Shown here: positions 7,350 to 13,409 of the stretch, piece after piece
How positions within the stretch are numbered: position 1 is the stretch's first letter
Layout: each line of letters starts with the position of its first letter
Source of the DNA: Pseudomonadota bacterium
GTDB lineage: Bacteria > Pseudomonadota > Alphaproteobacteria > Acetobacterales > Acetobacteraceae
Length of the DNA stretch: 13,409 bases
Assembly (NCBI GenBank): GCA_021845555.1
Contig: JAJZVS010000056.1
Coordinates: 1-13,409, forward strand
Direction: 5' to 3'
Translations under genes and position numbers: made by a program
The notes under the pieces: generated by a model
What the model was told of the DNA's origin: nothing
Database searches by the model: none
Seen by the model: only the letters and a program-made list of their open reading frames with translations

Positions 7350-7544
7350 TCAGGCTTTCGCCGATTTGCAGGTCTTGATCCCGAACAGCGTGTACGCCGG
7401 GCACCGGCCAAACAGCCCGGTGGCCAGCGGCACCACCCCGACCCAGCCCCAGATCCCGACCGTGTGAGTTACGGCCAGGACCACCAGTACCAGACCGACA
7501 AAAATGCGAAGAATCCGATCCACGCCACCGACGTTATACGCCAT
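7350..7544 (-). CDS. DUF2892 small inner-membrane protein
   Basis: A 64-residue protein that starts NVGGVDRILRIFVG, has two hydrophobic stretches (about 11-27 and 29-45), then GRCPAYTLFGIKTC. This is the DUF2892 (YgaP membrane-domain-like) pattern, with the two conserved cysteines Cys48 and Cys59. GGAG lies upstream of the ATG. It is the first gene of the minus-strand group DUF2892-GST-DUF488. Relatives often stand beside rhodanese or sulfur/redox genes. The much longer frame that extends upstream to 8033 crosses the peroxiredoxin gene and is not credible. Confidence 0.88.
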   Translation of the reverse strand: MAYNVGGVDRILRIFVGLVLVVLAVTHTVGIWGWVGVVPLATGLFGRCPAYTLFGIKTCKSAKA

Positions 7545-7698
7545 GGTCAGTCTCCAGGGCTGCCTCGGGCCCGTCACCTCATGCGCGGGAGCGACCAGAC
7601 CAGGGCGTGCGCGGTGCCGGCTCACGGGACCGGCCTGTCCGCAATTGCGCGCGCGGCGCCACAAACCGGGCCACTCCGGGCGCCACGATCCACCGTGC

Positions 7699-7727
7699 AA
7701 GACATACCCGGCCAAAGTCGCTATAAG
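7699..7727 (+). promoter_or_regulatory. Predicted promoter of the peroxiredoxin gene
   Basis: AAGACA (7699-7704) and TATAAG (7722-7727) are separated by 17 bases. The -10 matches five of six consensus positions. The downstream edge overlaps operator B. It lies about 110 bases before the peroxiredoxin ATG. Confidence 0.45.
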
Positions 7728-7747
7728 AGGCATAACGAATACCCATT
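7725..7747 (+). promoter_or_regulatory. Operator B: imperfect 9-5-9 palindrome, predicted NsrR-like box
   Basis: AAGAGGCAT, five bases, ATACCCATT. Left arm matches operator A at seven of nine positions, right arm at eight of nine, with the same spacer. The left arm also matches the E. coli NsrR arm AAGATGCAT at eight of nine. The site lies in the divergent gap between the DUF2892 operon and the peroxiredoxin gene and could control either or both. Confidence 0.55.
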
Positions 7748-7834
7748 TAGGCGCTGACACTTCGCAAACAAGCCCCGCTCGACACAGCCGGAGGCGCAAG
7801 CCAGGTCCGGCCCAAACGCCAGGAGGCGATGCAG

Positions 7835-8401
7835 ATGAGCGATCCACGCATTCTCCCACCCGACCTGCCGGTGCCACCCGATGACGGCGCCTGCCGTCAT
7901 CTACCCGGATCGCGGATCCCCACCTTGGCGCTCCCCGCAACCACTGGAGGGACGGTCGATCTCGGCCGCCCCAGTTCGGCCTGGACAGTGCTCTATTGCT
8001 TCCCGCGCGCCAGCGAGGCCAACGCACCGCCACCGCCGGGGTGGGACCGGATTCCCGGTGCGCGCGGCTGCACCGCGCAAGCCTGCGACTTCCGCGACCA
8101 CCATCAACGCCTGGTCGCGCTCGGCGCCGTCGTCTTCGGGATCAGCACCCAGGCGCCGGCGACGCAGAGGGAAGTGGCCACACGGCTCAAGCTACCCTTT
8201 GCCCTGCTCAGCGATACGGACTTCGGCCTGACCGCGGCGCTGCGTTTGCCGACGTTCACTGCCGGCGGCCTGAGTCTGCTCCGTCGACTGACCCTGGTGG
8301 TACGGGCGGGCGTGATCGAGACGGTGTTCTATCCGGTATTCCCGCCGGACCGGAGCACGGCGCCGGTAATCGACTGGCTAGCCCGCAGGCGCACGCAGTG
8401 A
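7835..8401 (+). CDS. Peroxiredoxin / redoxin (AhpC-TSA, BCP-like)
   Basis: A 188-residue thiol peroxidase-type protein. The core is PGARGCTAQACDFRDH with Cys79 and Cys84 in the CxxxxC spacing of the BCP/PrxQ group; Cys79 is the expected peroxidatic residue. VLYCFPRASE (53-62), FGISTQ (101-106) and LPFALLSDTDFGL (120-132) fit the thioredoxin fold of the family. It should reduce peroxides or peroxynitrite using a thiol donor in the cytoplasm. I chose the ATG at 7835, eight bases after AGGAGG (7821-7826), over the ATG at 7829, which is only two bases from it. Operator B upstream points to regulation by the NsrR-like protein encoded downstream. Confidence 0.88.
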   Translation: MSDPRILPPDLPVPPDDGACRHLPGSRIPTLALPATTGGTVDLGRPSSAWTVLYCFPRASEANAPPPPGWDRIPGARGCTAQACDFRDHHQRLVALGAVVFGISTQAPATQREVATRLKLPFALLSDTDFGLTAALRLPTFTAGGLSLLRRLTLVVRAGVIETVFYPVFPPDRSTAPVIDWLARRRTQ

Positions 8402-8430
8402 CGCACGCAGTTTGCCCACTGCCGGCCTGG

Positions 8431-8453
8431 AATAGGTATTATGGATATTGCTT
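8431..8453 (+). promoter_or_regulatory. Operator C: AATAGGTAT site before the nsrR-like operon
   Basis: It starts AATAGGTATTA, identical to operator A over 11 bases, and agrees at 18 of 24 positions over 8431-8454; the right arm is degenerate. A second partial copy (ATAGGTA) lies at 8475-8481. Both overlap the predicted promoter, the pattern expected for autoregulation. Confidence 0.55.
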
Positions 8454-8476
8454 TAGCCCGGCGGCGACCTTATTAT
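8448..8476 (+). promoter_or_regulatory. Predicted promoter of the small-membrane-protein/nsrR operon
   Basis: TTGCTT (8448-8453) and TATTAT (8471-8476) with a 17-base spacer; the -10 matches five of six positions. Operator C overlaps the -35 and the ATAGGTA half-site overlaps the -10. The transcript would start about 25-30 bases before the ATG at 8511. Confidence 0.5.
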
Positions 8477-8510
8477 AGGTACCCGATCTGCCGATTTAAG
8501 GAACGCCGCC

Positions 8511-8672
8511 ATGGGAAGCCTGCTTCTTCGTACCTTCTTTCTCCCCGGGAACGTGGCCTGCTCAGCCCTCGGGATCACCGAGGAGGAAGACCGGATGATG
8601 GTTCGTACCCTCGTGAACATCCTGGTCTGGAACCTCATTGTGATCGTCGGCGCCGTTCTGCTGTTCGGCTGA
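8511..8672 (+). CDS. Small membrane protein (53 aa) in the nsrR-like operon
   Basis: From the ATG at 8511 (TAAGGA upstream) the frame encodes 53 residues: MGSLLLRTFFLPGNVACSAL, an acidic turn GITEEEDR, then a C-terminal hydrophobic helix LVNILVWNLIVIVGAVLLFG. The stop is three bases before the nsrR-like ATG, so the two are probably translationally coupled. An internal ATG at 8595 has a better ribosome site (AGGAGG, 8581-8586) and would give 25 residues that are essentially the membrane helix; both starts may be used. I do not know a named family. Its place directly behind operator C suggests a membrane role in the nitrosative-stress response. Amphipathic ends and reading frame suggest a real gene rather than chance. 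Confidence 0.65.
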   Translation: MGSLLLRTFFLPGNVACSALGITEEEDRMMVRTLVNILVWNLIVIVGAVLLFG

Positions 8673-8675
8673 CCG

Positions 8676-9299
8676 ATGCGCCTGACCACCTACACGGACT
8701 ATACGCTGCGCGTGCTGATGTATTTGGCCCTGCACCCGGGACGGATCGTGACCGTGGGCGAGATCGCGGCCGCCTACGATGTCTCCGCGGCCCATCTGAA
8801 CAAGATCGTGCGGCACTTGGCGCTCTCGGGTGAAATCGAAACCCTGCGCGGGCGCCATGGCGGCATCCGCCTGGCCAAGCCGCCGGCGGCGATCAATCTT
8901 GCCGCCGTGGTGCGGGGCGCCGAGCCGGACATGAACCTGGCCCCCTGCTTCGCAGATGCCGATGCCTGTGTGCTCCGCCCATATTGCCTGTTGCAAGGGG
9001 CGCTACGGCGGGCAGGACAGGCCTTCCTGGCGGAGCTGGGGCGTTCTACGCTCGCCGACCTGATAGGCCCCGGCGGGCCGACGGCCGGCGTATTCCCGAT
9101 GCGTGCACGCGAGCATACGCGGCCACCTCGCCACCCGCGCGCCGCATCCCGCCGGAGCCCCGCCATCGTCGACCAGAAGACGGCCAGCGCGGTGCCGGCC
9201 CCGATCCGATCACAACGCCAAGGGAGGACAACATGGCGGACCCGATCCTGTTTCCCGGCACCGTCGAATGGTCGGGGGAGAACCCCGGCATCTCGCTGA
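8676..9299 (+). CDS. nsrR: Rrf2-family repressor, NsrR-like (Fe-S nitric oxide sensor)
   Basis: The winged-helix DNA-binding part occupies residues 1-70 (TDYTLRVLMYLALHPG, VSAAHLNKIVRHL, GRHGGIRLA). Cys91, Cys98 and Cys104 (PC-x6-C-x5-C) are the cluster cysteines of NsrR, and Asp8 is at the position of the fourth ligand known in Streptomyces NsrR. Proteins of this type repress genes until nitric oxide destroys the cluster. The family is usually about 145-160 residues, yet this frame runs to 207: after residue 130 it continues as an Arg/Pro-rich tail that overlaps the next gene by 67 bases in another frame. The tail may be real or the result of a frameshift, since a +1 frame would stop at 9060. 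No strong ribosome site is seen; coupling to the small upstream gene is likely. Confidence 0.85.
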   Translation: MRLTTYTDYTLRVLMYLALHPGRIVTVGEIAAAYDVSAAHLNKIVRHLALSGEIETLRGRHGGIRLAKPPAAINLAAVVRGAEPDMNLAPCFADADACVLRPYCLLQGALRRAGQAFLAELGRSTLADLIGPGGPTAGVFPMRAREHTRPPRHPRAASRRSPAIVDQKTASAVPAPIRSQRQGRTTWRTRSCFPAPSNGRGRTPASR

Positions 9300-9844
9300 A
9301 AGAACGCGAGGACGGTCCGTTCGTCGCACTTGCTAGCTTCTTTCGCGTGGTCCTCTCGCCGCACGGGCGCGGCCATGCACTGGTGCTGCTGCGCGCGCCG
9401 GAGGCGGCGCGTCCGCCACCGGAGCCGGCCCATCTGTGCTTAACCGACAACGAGGCGCTGGCGCGCTTCCTGGTCGAGGGCTTCGTCTCCCACTTCGGCG
9501 CCTTCCGCGGTCTGCCCGGACTGGCCGCGCTCGACTACCGCCGGCTCGACCGTGTGGAGACCGCGGGCGATCCGCGCAGCGACTACAGCGAGACCATCAC
9601 CGCCGGGACGCTCACCGTGCGGCTGCGCTGGACCGGGCTCGGCCAGCCGTTCTGCTTCGCGCTGCCGCCGGACAAGTCGGCGACCGGCCGGCATCACATG
9701 CCGAGCCTGTTCGTCCCCTGCCAAGACGCGGCGATCGAGGTGAACGGCCAACGTCTGCCCGGCAAGCCGGTGGCCCGCAAGGTCGCCGGACACGCCATGA
9801 GCACCGCCATGCTGGCCTTCTCGGAAACCTGGATCCGGGCGTAG
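9233..9844 (+). CDS. Unrecognised 203-residue protein
   Basis: I chose the ATG at 9233 because AGGGAGGA lies immediately upstream with good spacing, and because the frame before it is not protein-like. No family was recognised. It has no signal peptide and no membrane helix. Hydrophobic and charged residues alternate, suggesting beta strands, for example LTVRLRWTGLGQPFCFAL and AAIEVNGQRLPGKPV; the start reads LFPGTVEWSGENPGISLKER. It follows the nsrR-like gene with an apparent 67-base overlap and may be in the same operon. It is convergent with the hydrolase gene. The base composition is like that of its neighbours. Confidence 0.7.
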   Translation: MADPILFPGTVEWSGENPGISLKEREDGPFVALASFFRVVLSPHGRGHALVLLRAPEAARPPPEPAHLCLTDNEALARFLVEGFVSHFGAFRGLPGLAALDYRRLDRVETAGDPRSDYSETITAGTLTVRLRWTGLGQPFCFALPPDKSATGRHHMPSLFVPCQDAAIEVNGQRLPGKPVARKVAGHAMSTAMLAFSETWIRA

Positions 9845-9895
9845 CTGGCCGGGAACAGCAAGGTCATCCGATGCACGGATCGTCACGACGGCCAG
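9845..9895. terminator. Possible stem-loop between convergent genes
   Basis: CTGGCCG (9845-9851) pairs with CGGCCAG (9889-9895), and inside it ATCCG (9866-9870) pairs with CGGAT (9876-9880) around a 5-base loop. It sits in the 59-base gap between two convergent genes, where a bidirectional terminator is expected, but there is no T-run on either side. Confidence 0.25.
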
Positions 9896-9903
9896 GCTCA
9901 GGG

Positions 9904-10761
9904 TCACCCCGAAGACGGCGCATCGCCCAGCATCTCCACCAGCATCGTGTTGACCTCGTCCGCCGTTTCGTAGGGCGTCCAGTGGCCCGCGCCGGGAATG
10001 ATCCGCACGTCGCTGCCGGGTTGGACGCGGTGCAGCAGCGCCACGCGCTCCGGCAGGTAGGGCGCGGCAAAGGCGTCCCGCTCGCCCCAGATGCCGGAGA
10101 GCCGCGCCCCTATCCGCGGCAGTGCCTCACGCAGAGACGCCGAGGCGGGAAAGCCGCCAGCCCGCACCCGCGCGCAACGGACATTCTCGCGCTGGACATG
10201 CACGGCGAGGTCATCCACGCGGCCGGAATCACCGAACATCAGGATGGCGAGGTTGTGCCGGTGGACGGCAAGGACCTCCGCCGGCTCCATATCCAGGCGC
10301 AGCCGCTGCACCTTCGGATCCGGCGGTCGAGGCAGACCCAGCCCGCCGGCACCCAGCAGCACGAGCCTCTCCACGCACGCACCCTCGTTGGCGGCCAAGT
10401 GCCCGGCGACGATGCCGCCGAAGGAGAACCCGGCCAACCGATAGGTGTGCTGCGCGCCCGGCAGGGCGCCGAGACCATCCGCCAGCGCGCGAGCCAGCCG
10501 TTCCGGCGTGATTGGTCCGGGCAGCGCGTCGGACTCGCCGTAGCCGGGAAGATCGGGAACGATCACGCGAAACCGCTGTGCGAGCGCCAGTACGTTGCGG
10601 ACCCAATGGGTCCAGGAACCGGCGTCGCCGTGCACCAGCACGATTGGCGGACCCGCTCCCCAGATCCGCCAGACGATCCGCGTCGGACCGATCACGGTGG
10701 TATGGCACTGTCCGGCGCGTTCGATAGCGGCAATCTGCGCTGCGGCGGAGATCAGGGTCAT
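9904..10761 (-). CDS. Alpha/beta hydrolase
   Basis: A 285-residue soluble hydrolase. LVHGDAGSW (42-50) holds the oxyanion loop, GFSFGG at 111-116 has the nucleophile Ser113, and Asp229 (WGERDAF) with His260 (GAGHWTPYE) complete the triad. The fold and length match esterase/C-C-bond hydrolase members; the substrate is unknown. The ATG at 10761 has GAGGA upstream. It is divergent from the TcuA-like gene with a 98-base gap, so the two could share control in a carboxylate or ester degradation pathway, but this is inference. Confidence 0.9.
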   Translation of the reverse strand: MTLISAAAQIAAIERAGQCHTTVIGPTRIVWRIWGAGPPIVLVHGDAGSWTHWVRNVLALAQRFRVIVPDLPGYGESDALPGPITPERLARALADGLGALPGAQHTYRLAGFSFGGIVAGHLAANEGACVERLVLLGAGGLGLPRPPDPKVQRLRLDMEPAEVLAVHRHNLAILMFGDSGRVDDLAVHVQRENVRCARVRAGGFPASASLREALPRIGARLSGIWGERDAFAAPYLPERVALLHRVQPGSDVRIIPGAGHWTPYETADEVNTMLVEMLGDAPSSG

Positions 10762-10859
10762 GCAACGTCCTCGCGCAAACGGACCGGCGTGCGCGCAGCG
10801 CGGTCGGCCGCCAGCATAGAGGCCAAACGGCTCGGAGGACAGCGGAGGAGGGTCTGATC
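10762..10859. promoter_or_regulatory. Divergent intergenic region, hydrolase / TcuA-like gene
   Basis: The gap must hold promoters for both directions. I see the ribosome site GGAGGAG at 10844-10850 for the flavoprotein and GAGGA for the hydrolase, but no clear -35/-10 pair and no AATAGGTAT-type operator. Confidence 0.4.
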
Positions 10860-12200
10860 ATGGCAAGCGACGAGAACGATCGGTACGACGTGATCGTCGT
10901 CGGCGCCGGTAACGCGGCGCTGTCGGCTGCGTTGGCGGCCCGCGAGCACGGCGCCAGCGTGCTGGTGCTAGAGAAGGCGAACGAAGCCGAGCGGGGCGGC
11001 AATTCCGTGTTCACCGCCGGCGGCTTCCGTTTCGTGCATGATGGATTAGCGGATCTCCGCGCCGGCGTGCTCGTCGATCTGTCTGAAGCGGAGGCGCGGC
11101 AGATCGTCATCCCGCCGTTTTCCGCGGATGCCTACATGCAGGACCTGCTACGAGTCACCGAAGGTCTTGCGCAACCCGAACTGGCCGACTTGCTGATTGG
11201 ACGGTCGCGCGAGACCATGGTGTGGATGCGCGGCAAGGGTGTGCGGTTCATCCCGATGCTGGGCCGGCAGTCCTTCGCGGTGAACGGCGTGCATCGATTC
11301 TACGGCGGGCTCGCAGTGGAGGCCGTGGGCGGCGGCTGGGGCCTGGTGGATTTCCTAGTCAGGGCCGCGGAACGCGCCGGAATTGTCATCCGGTACGGAA
11401 CCGGGCTGCGCCGGTTGTTGCAGGATCGCGCCGGGGCCATCACCGGCGTCACGGTGTTCGGGCCGCGCGGCTACGAGGATATCCCGGCAGCATCCGTCGT
11501 CCTCGCCTGCGGCGGGTTCGAGGCAAACCCTGAGATGCGGGCCCGCTACCTCGGCCCGGGCTGGGAACTTTGCCGCGTACGCGGCACTCGCCACAACACC
11601 GGCGAGGGGATCCAGGCCGCGCTTGCGATTGGCGCGCAGGCATTCGGCGGCTGGTCCAGTTGCCATGCAGTGCAGTGGGACATCAGCGCCCCGCCGTTCG
11701 GCGATCGGGCCGTGCTCGATAATTTCCAGAAACATTCTTACCCGCTCGGCATCCTTGTCAACCTCGCCGGTGAACGCTTCCTCGATGAGGGGGCCGACTA
11801 TCGCAACTACACCTATGCAAAATACGGACGCGCGGTGATGCAGCAACCGCAGCGGACAGCAGTGCAGATTTTCGACCGCAAGACGATCGGCTTGCTGCGT
11901 GACGAGTATCGGATCCGCCAGGTGACAAGGGCCGAAGCAAGCACGATCAAGGAATTGGCGCGCCGGCTCGACATCGACCTGGACGGATTGAGCCGCACGG
12001 TTGATCGGTTCAACACCGCTTGCCGTCCCGGAAGCTTCGATCCGCCGGTGCTGGACGGGAAGCGCACCGAGGGGATCGTGCCACCGAAGTCGAACTGGGC
12101 GCTACCGATCGACACGCCGCCCTTCACCGGGTTCGTCGTCACCTGCGGCATTACTAACCAGACACCCAAACAGGTATCATATTGCAATCAGGCTGCGTAG
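10860..12200 (+). pseudogene. TcuA-like FAD-dependent dehydrogenase, C-terminus cut by IS630
   Basis: The family (fumarate reductase/succinate dehydrogenase flavoproteins, including tricarballylate dehydrogenase TcuA) oxidises small carboxylates using FAD. The N-terminus shows VIVVGAGNAALSAALAA (11-27) with the dinucleotide fold, Glu38, and GGNSVFTAGGFRF (46-58), which is very TcuA-like. VVLACGGFEANPEMRARY is the second typical FAD-family segment. Native sequence ends at Ile431 (FVVTCGI); the next 15 residues come from the IS630 end, and a stop follows. Roughly 50-70 C-terminal residues are missing, including the conserved glycine-rich segment that closes over FAD, so it is probably inactive. 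GGAGGAG precedes the ATG. Confidence 0.85.
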
Positions 12201-13281
12201 CGAACGTCGGGGGCCTGGAAGAACGAGCGGACCTTTGCGGGGCGCCGCTGTAGTCCCTGCATATGCGATCGCAGCCCTGCCTTCATCGCCACCTTGTCCA
12301 TGGGCGTGCTGCGGCGGCCGAGCGCCTGCTTGACGTCGTTGTTCAGATACTCGTCCGGGTTTCGCTCCGGCGCGTAGGGCGGCAGATAGAACAGCTCGAT
12401 CCGATCGGCGTTCTCCGCCACCCAGGCGGTCACCACCTTGGCCTTGTGCACGCGCAGATTGTCCACGATCACGAACAGCTTGCGATCGGCGTCCTTCACC
12501 AGGCGGCGCAGGAATTTCAGGAAGATCGCGGTATTCAGCGCCCCGTCATAGACCATGAACCGCAGCTTGCCCCGGTTGGTCAGGCTGGAGATCATCGACT
12601 GCGTGAACCGTGCCGCCGGCCGCGGGATCACCGGGGTCTCGCCTTGCGGCGCGAAGCTGCGGCCATAGTTGGCCTGGTTGGAGATGCCGGTTTCGTCGGC
12701 CCAATGGATCTCCGCCGCCTCCTTCTTCGCCCGCTTCACGATCGCGGGGTATTCATGGCTCAACCAGGCCCGGACCGCCGCCTCGTCGCGCTCGGTGGCC
12801 CGCCGGATCGGCTTCTGCGCGGTGAAGCCCCAGGCCGCCAGGTAAAGGCTGATCGCGCTCAGCGACAGGCGGATGCCGGTCCTGTGCGCGATCAACTGAG
12901 CGACGGCCTCCCGGGTCCAGAGCGCGAACGGCAGCTTCAACTGATCCGGGCATTTGCCGACGATCAGCCGCCGGATCAGGGCTTCCTGGCGCGGCGTGAG
13001 TGCCTTCTGCTCACCCGGACGACGGCCACGCCGTCCCCCGGCAAGGGCGGCTTCTCCGGCCGCCTCGAAGGCGCGCACCCATGCCCCCACGAAGCGCCGG
13101 TTGACCCCGATCGCTTTGGCAACCTCGATCCGGCTCTTCCCTGAGCGCACCATGTTCACTGCGACGCGACGCAGCTCGGCCTGGGTCGATGGCGGGAGTT
13201 TTCGGAAATCGCGTTCGCTCGGCATGCCCGCAGGATAGCGCACACAGAAACCAATTGCTACCTATTTGAGTGCCTGGTTAG
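12154..13281 (-). mobile_element. IS630-family insertion sequence
   Basis: The 1128-bp element starts CTAACCAGACACCCAAACAG and its other end, read inverted, starts CTAACCAGGCACTCAAATAG; the repeats agree at 22 of 26 positions (12154-12179 and 13256-13281). It is flanked on both sides by TA (12152-12153, 13282-13283), the target of this family. It holds one transposase gene. The flanking sequences belong to two different truncated genes, so this is not a simple insertion into one gene. Confidence 0.88.
12188..13225 (-). CDS. IS630-family transposase
   Basis: A 345-residue DDE transposase when started at the ATG at 13225 (PSERDFRKLPPSTQAEL). A helix-turn-helix region (about 30-55: SRIEVAKAIGVNRRFVGAWV) binds the ends. 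The catalytic residues are Asp177 in HWADETGI, Asp255 in VIVDNLRVHKA and Glu292 in PPYAPERNPDEYLN, the IS630/Tc1-mariner pattern. A GTG six codons upstream is an alternative start. The frame is intact, so the element may be active. The stop lies nine bases inside the left repeat. Confidence 0.93.
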   Translation of the reverse strand: MPSERDFRKLPPSTQAELRRVAVNMVRSGKSRIEVAKAIGVNRRFVGAWVRAFEAAGEAALAGGRRGRRPGEQKALTPRQEALIRRLIVGKCPDQLKLPFALWTREAVAQLIAHRTGIRLSLSAISLYLAAWGFTAQKPIRRATERDEAAVRAWLSHEYPAIVKRAKKEAAEIHWADETGISNQANYGRSFAPQGETPVIPRPAARFTQSMISSLTNRGKLRFMVYDGALNTAIFLKFLRRLVKDADRKLFVIVDNLRVHKAKVVTAWVAENADRIELFYLPPYAPERNPDEYLNNDVKQALGRRSTPMDKVAMKAGLRSHMQGLQRRPAKVRSFFQAPDVRYAA

Positions 13282-13409
13282 TAATGTCGCGGCGGTCGTG
13301 CCGGTGTGCACCGCCAGCCCGAGCGGCGCGATGACATGGGCGGCGTCCAGACCGGCGATCTGCGCACCGATCAAGCTGCCGGTTCGCCTGGCAAAGACGA
13401 GCTTAAGGA
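13258..13409 (-). pseudogene. 3' part of a pyridine nucleotide-disulfide oxidoreductase, cut by IS630
   Basis: On the minus strand the frame entering from the right edge reads LKLVFARRTGSLIGAQIAGL then DAAHVIAPLGLAVHTGTTAAT. This is the C-terminal dimerisation domain of the FAD/NAD disulfide oxidoreductases (dihydrolipoamide dehydrogenase, mercuric reductase and relatives). Native sequence ends at 13285; eight residues from the IS (ending HSNR) and a TAG at 13258-13260 follow. The usual end with the HxHPTxxE-type motif, about 25-30 residues, is missing. The rest of the gene lies outside the window, so the specific enzyme cannot be named. Confidence 0.7.

Noticed and set aside
9436..10857. 473-codon plus-strand open frame spanning the convergent gap and the hydrolase.
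   Set aside because: It crosses two well-supported genes in other frames, and its composition is that of a GC-rich shadow.
12263..13144. Plus-strand open frame opposite the IS630 transposase.
   Set aside because: Shadow of the transposase; no recognisable motif and no ribosome site.
12154..13281. AATAGGTA and CAGGTATCATATTGC in the IS630 terminal repeats resemble the operator half-sites.
   Set aside because: They are part of the two imperfect inverted repeats of the IS and lack a proper opposing arm at five bases, so the likeness is best explained by chance.
1..13409. CRISPR arrays, tRNA or rRNA genes.
   Set aside because: I saw no regularly spaced direct repeats and no cloverleaf- or rRNA-like stretch.

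Overview
The window is GC-rich, densely packed DNA. Its gene types suggest an alphaproteobacterium, perhaps of the Acetobacteraceae or other Rhodospirillales: an NsrR-type Rrf2 regulator, DUF2249, a TcuA-like flavoprotein, and IS66 and IS630 elements. The taxon is inferred from protein style only; there is no rRNA or other marker gene.

Layout. (1) 1-1666, minus strand: a membrane protein resembling NnrS or haem-copper oxidase subunit I, overlapping by four bases (ATGA) a DUF2249 protein that runs off the left edge. A promoter and a perfect 9-5-9 palindrome lie upstream at 1774-1821. (2) 1848-5841: a class I glutamine amidotransferase gene (minus strand) split by a 3.28-kb insertion at 2008-5291. 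The insertion has IS66-type ends, carries an IS66 transposase and a DHA2-family MFS efflux transporter, and contains a third, internal copy of the IS end. Removing it together with one copy of a slightly decayed 8-bp target duplication restores the amidotransferase frame exactly. (3) 5942-7544, minus strand: DUF2892 membrane protein, glutathione S-transferase-like protein and DUF488 protein, running towards the amidotransferase. (4) 7835-9844, plus strand: peroxiredoxin, a 53-residue membrane protein, an NsrR-like repressor and an unrecognised 203-residue protein. (5) 9904-12200: a divergent pair, an alpha/beta hydrolase (minus) and a TcuA-like FAD dehydrogenase (plus) that has lost its C-terminus to an IS630 element. 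(6) 12154-13281: the IS630-family element. (7) 13282-13409: the C-terminal dimerisation domain of a pyridine nucleotide-disulfide oxidoreductase (minus), also cut at the IS630 end.

How it fits together. The NsrR-like protein keeps the three cysteines and Asp8 expected of an Fe-S nitric-oxide sensor. Three related 23-bp sites with the geometry of an NsrR box (9-bp arms, 5-bp spacer) lie before its own operon, before the peroxiredoxin (in the divergent gap shared with the DUF2892 operon) and before the NnrS-like/DUF2249 operon. I infer a local nitrosative- or oxidative-stress regulon whose amidotransferase member has been broken by a transposon, with an independent IS630-associated deletion at the right end.
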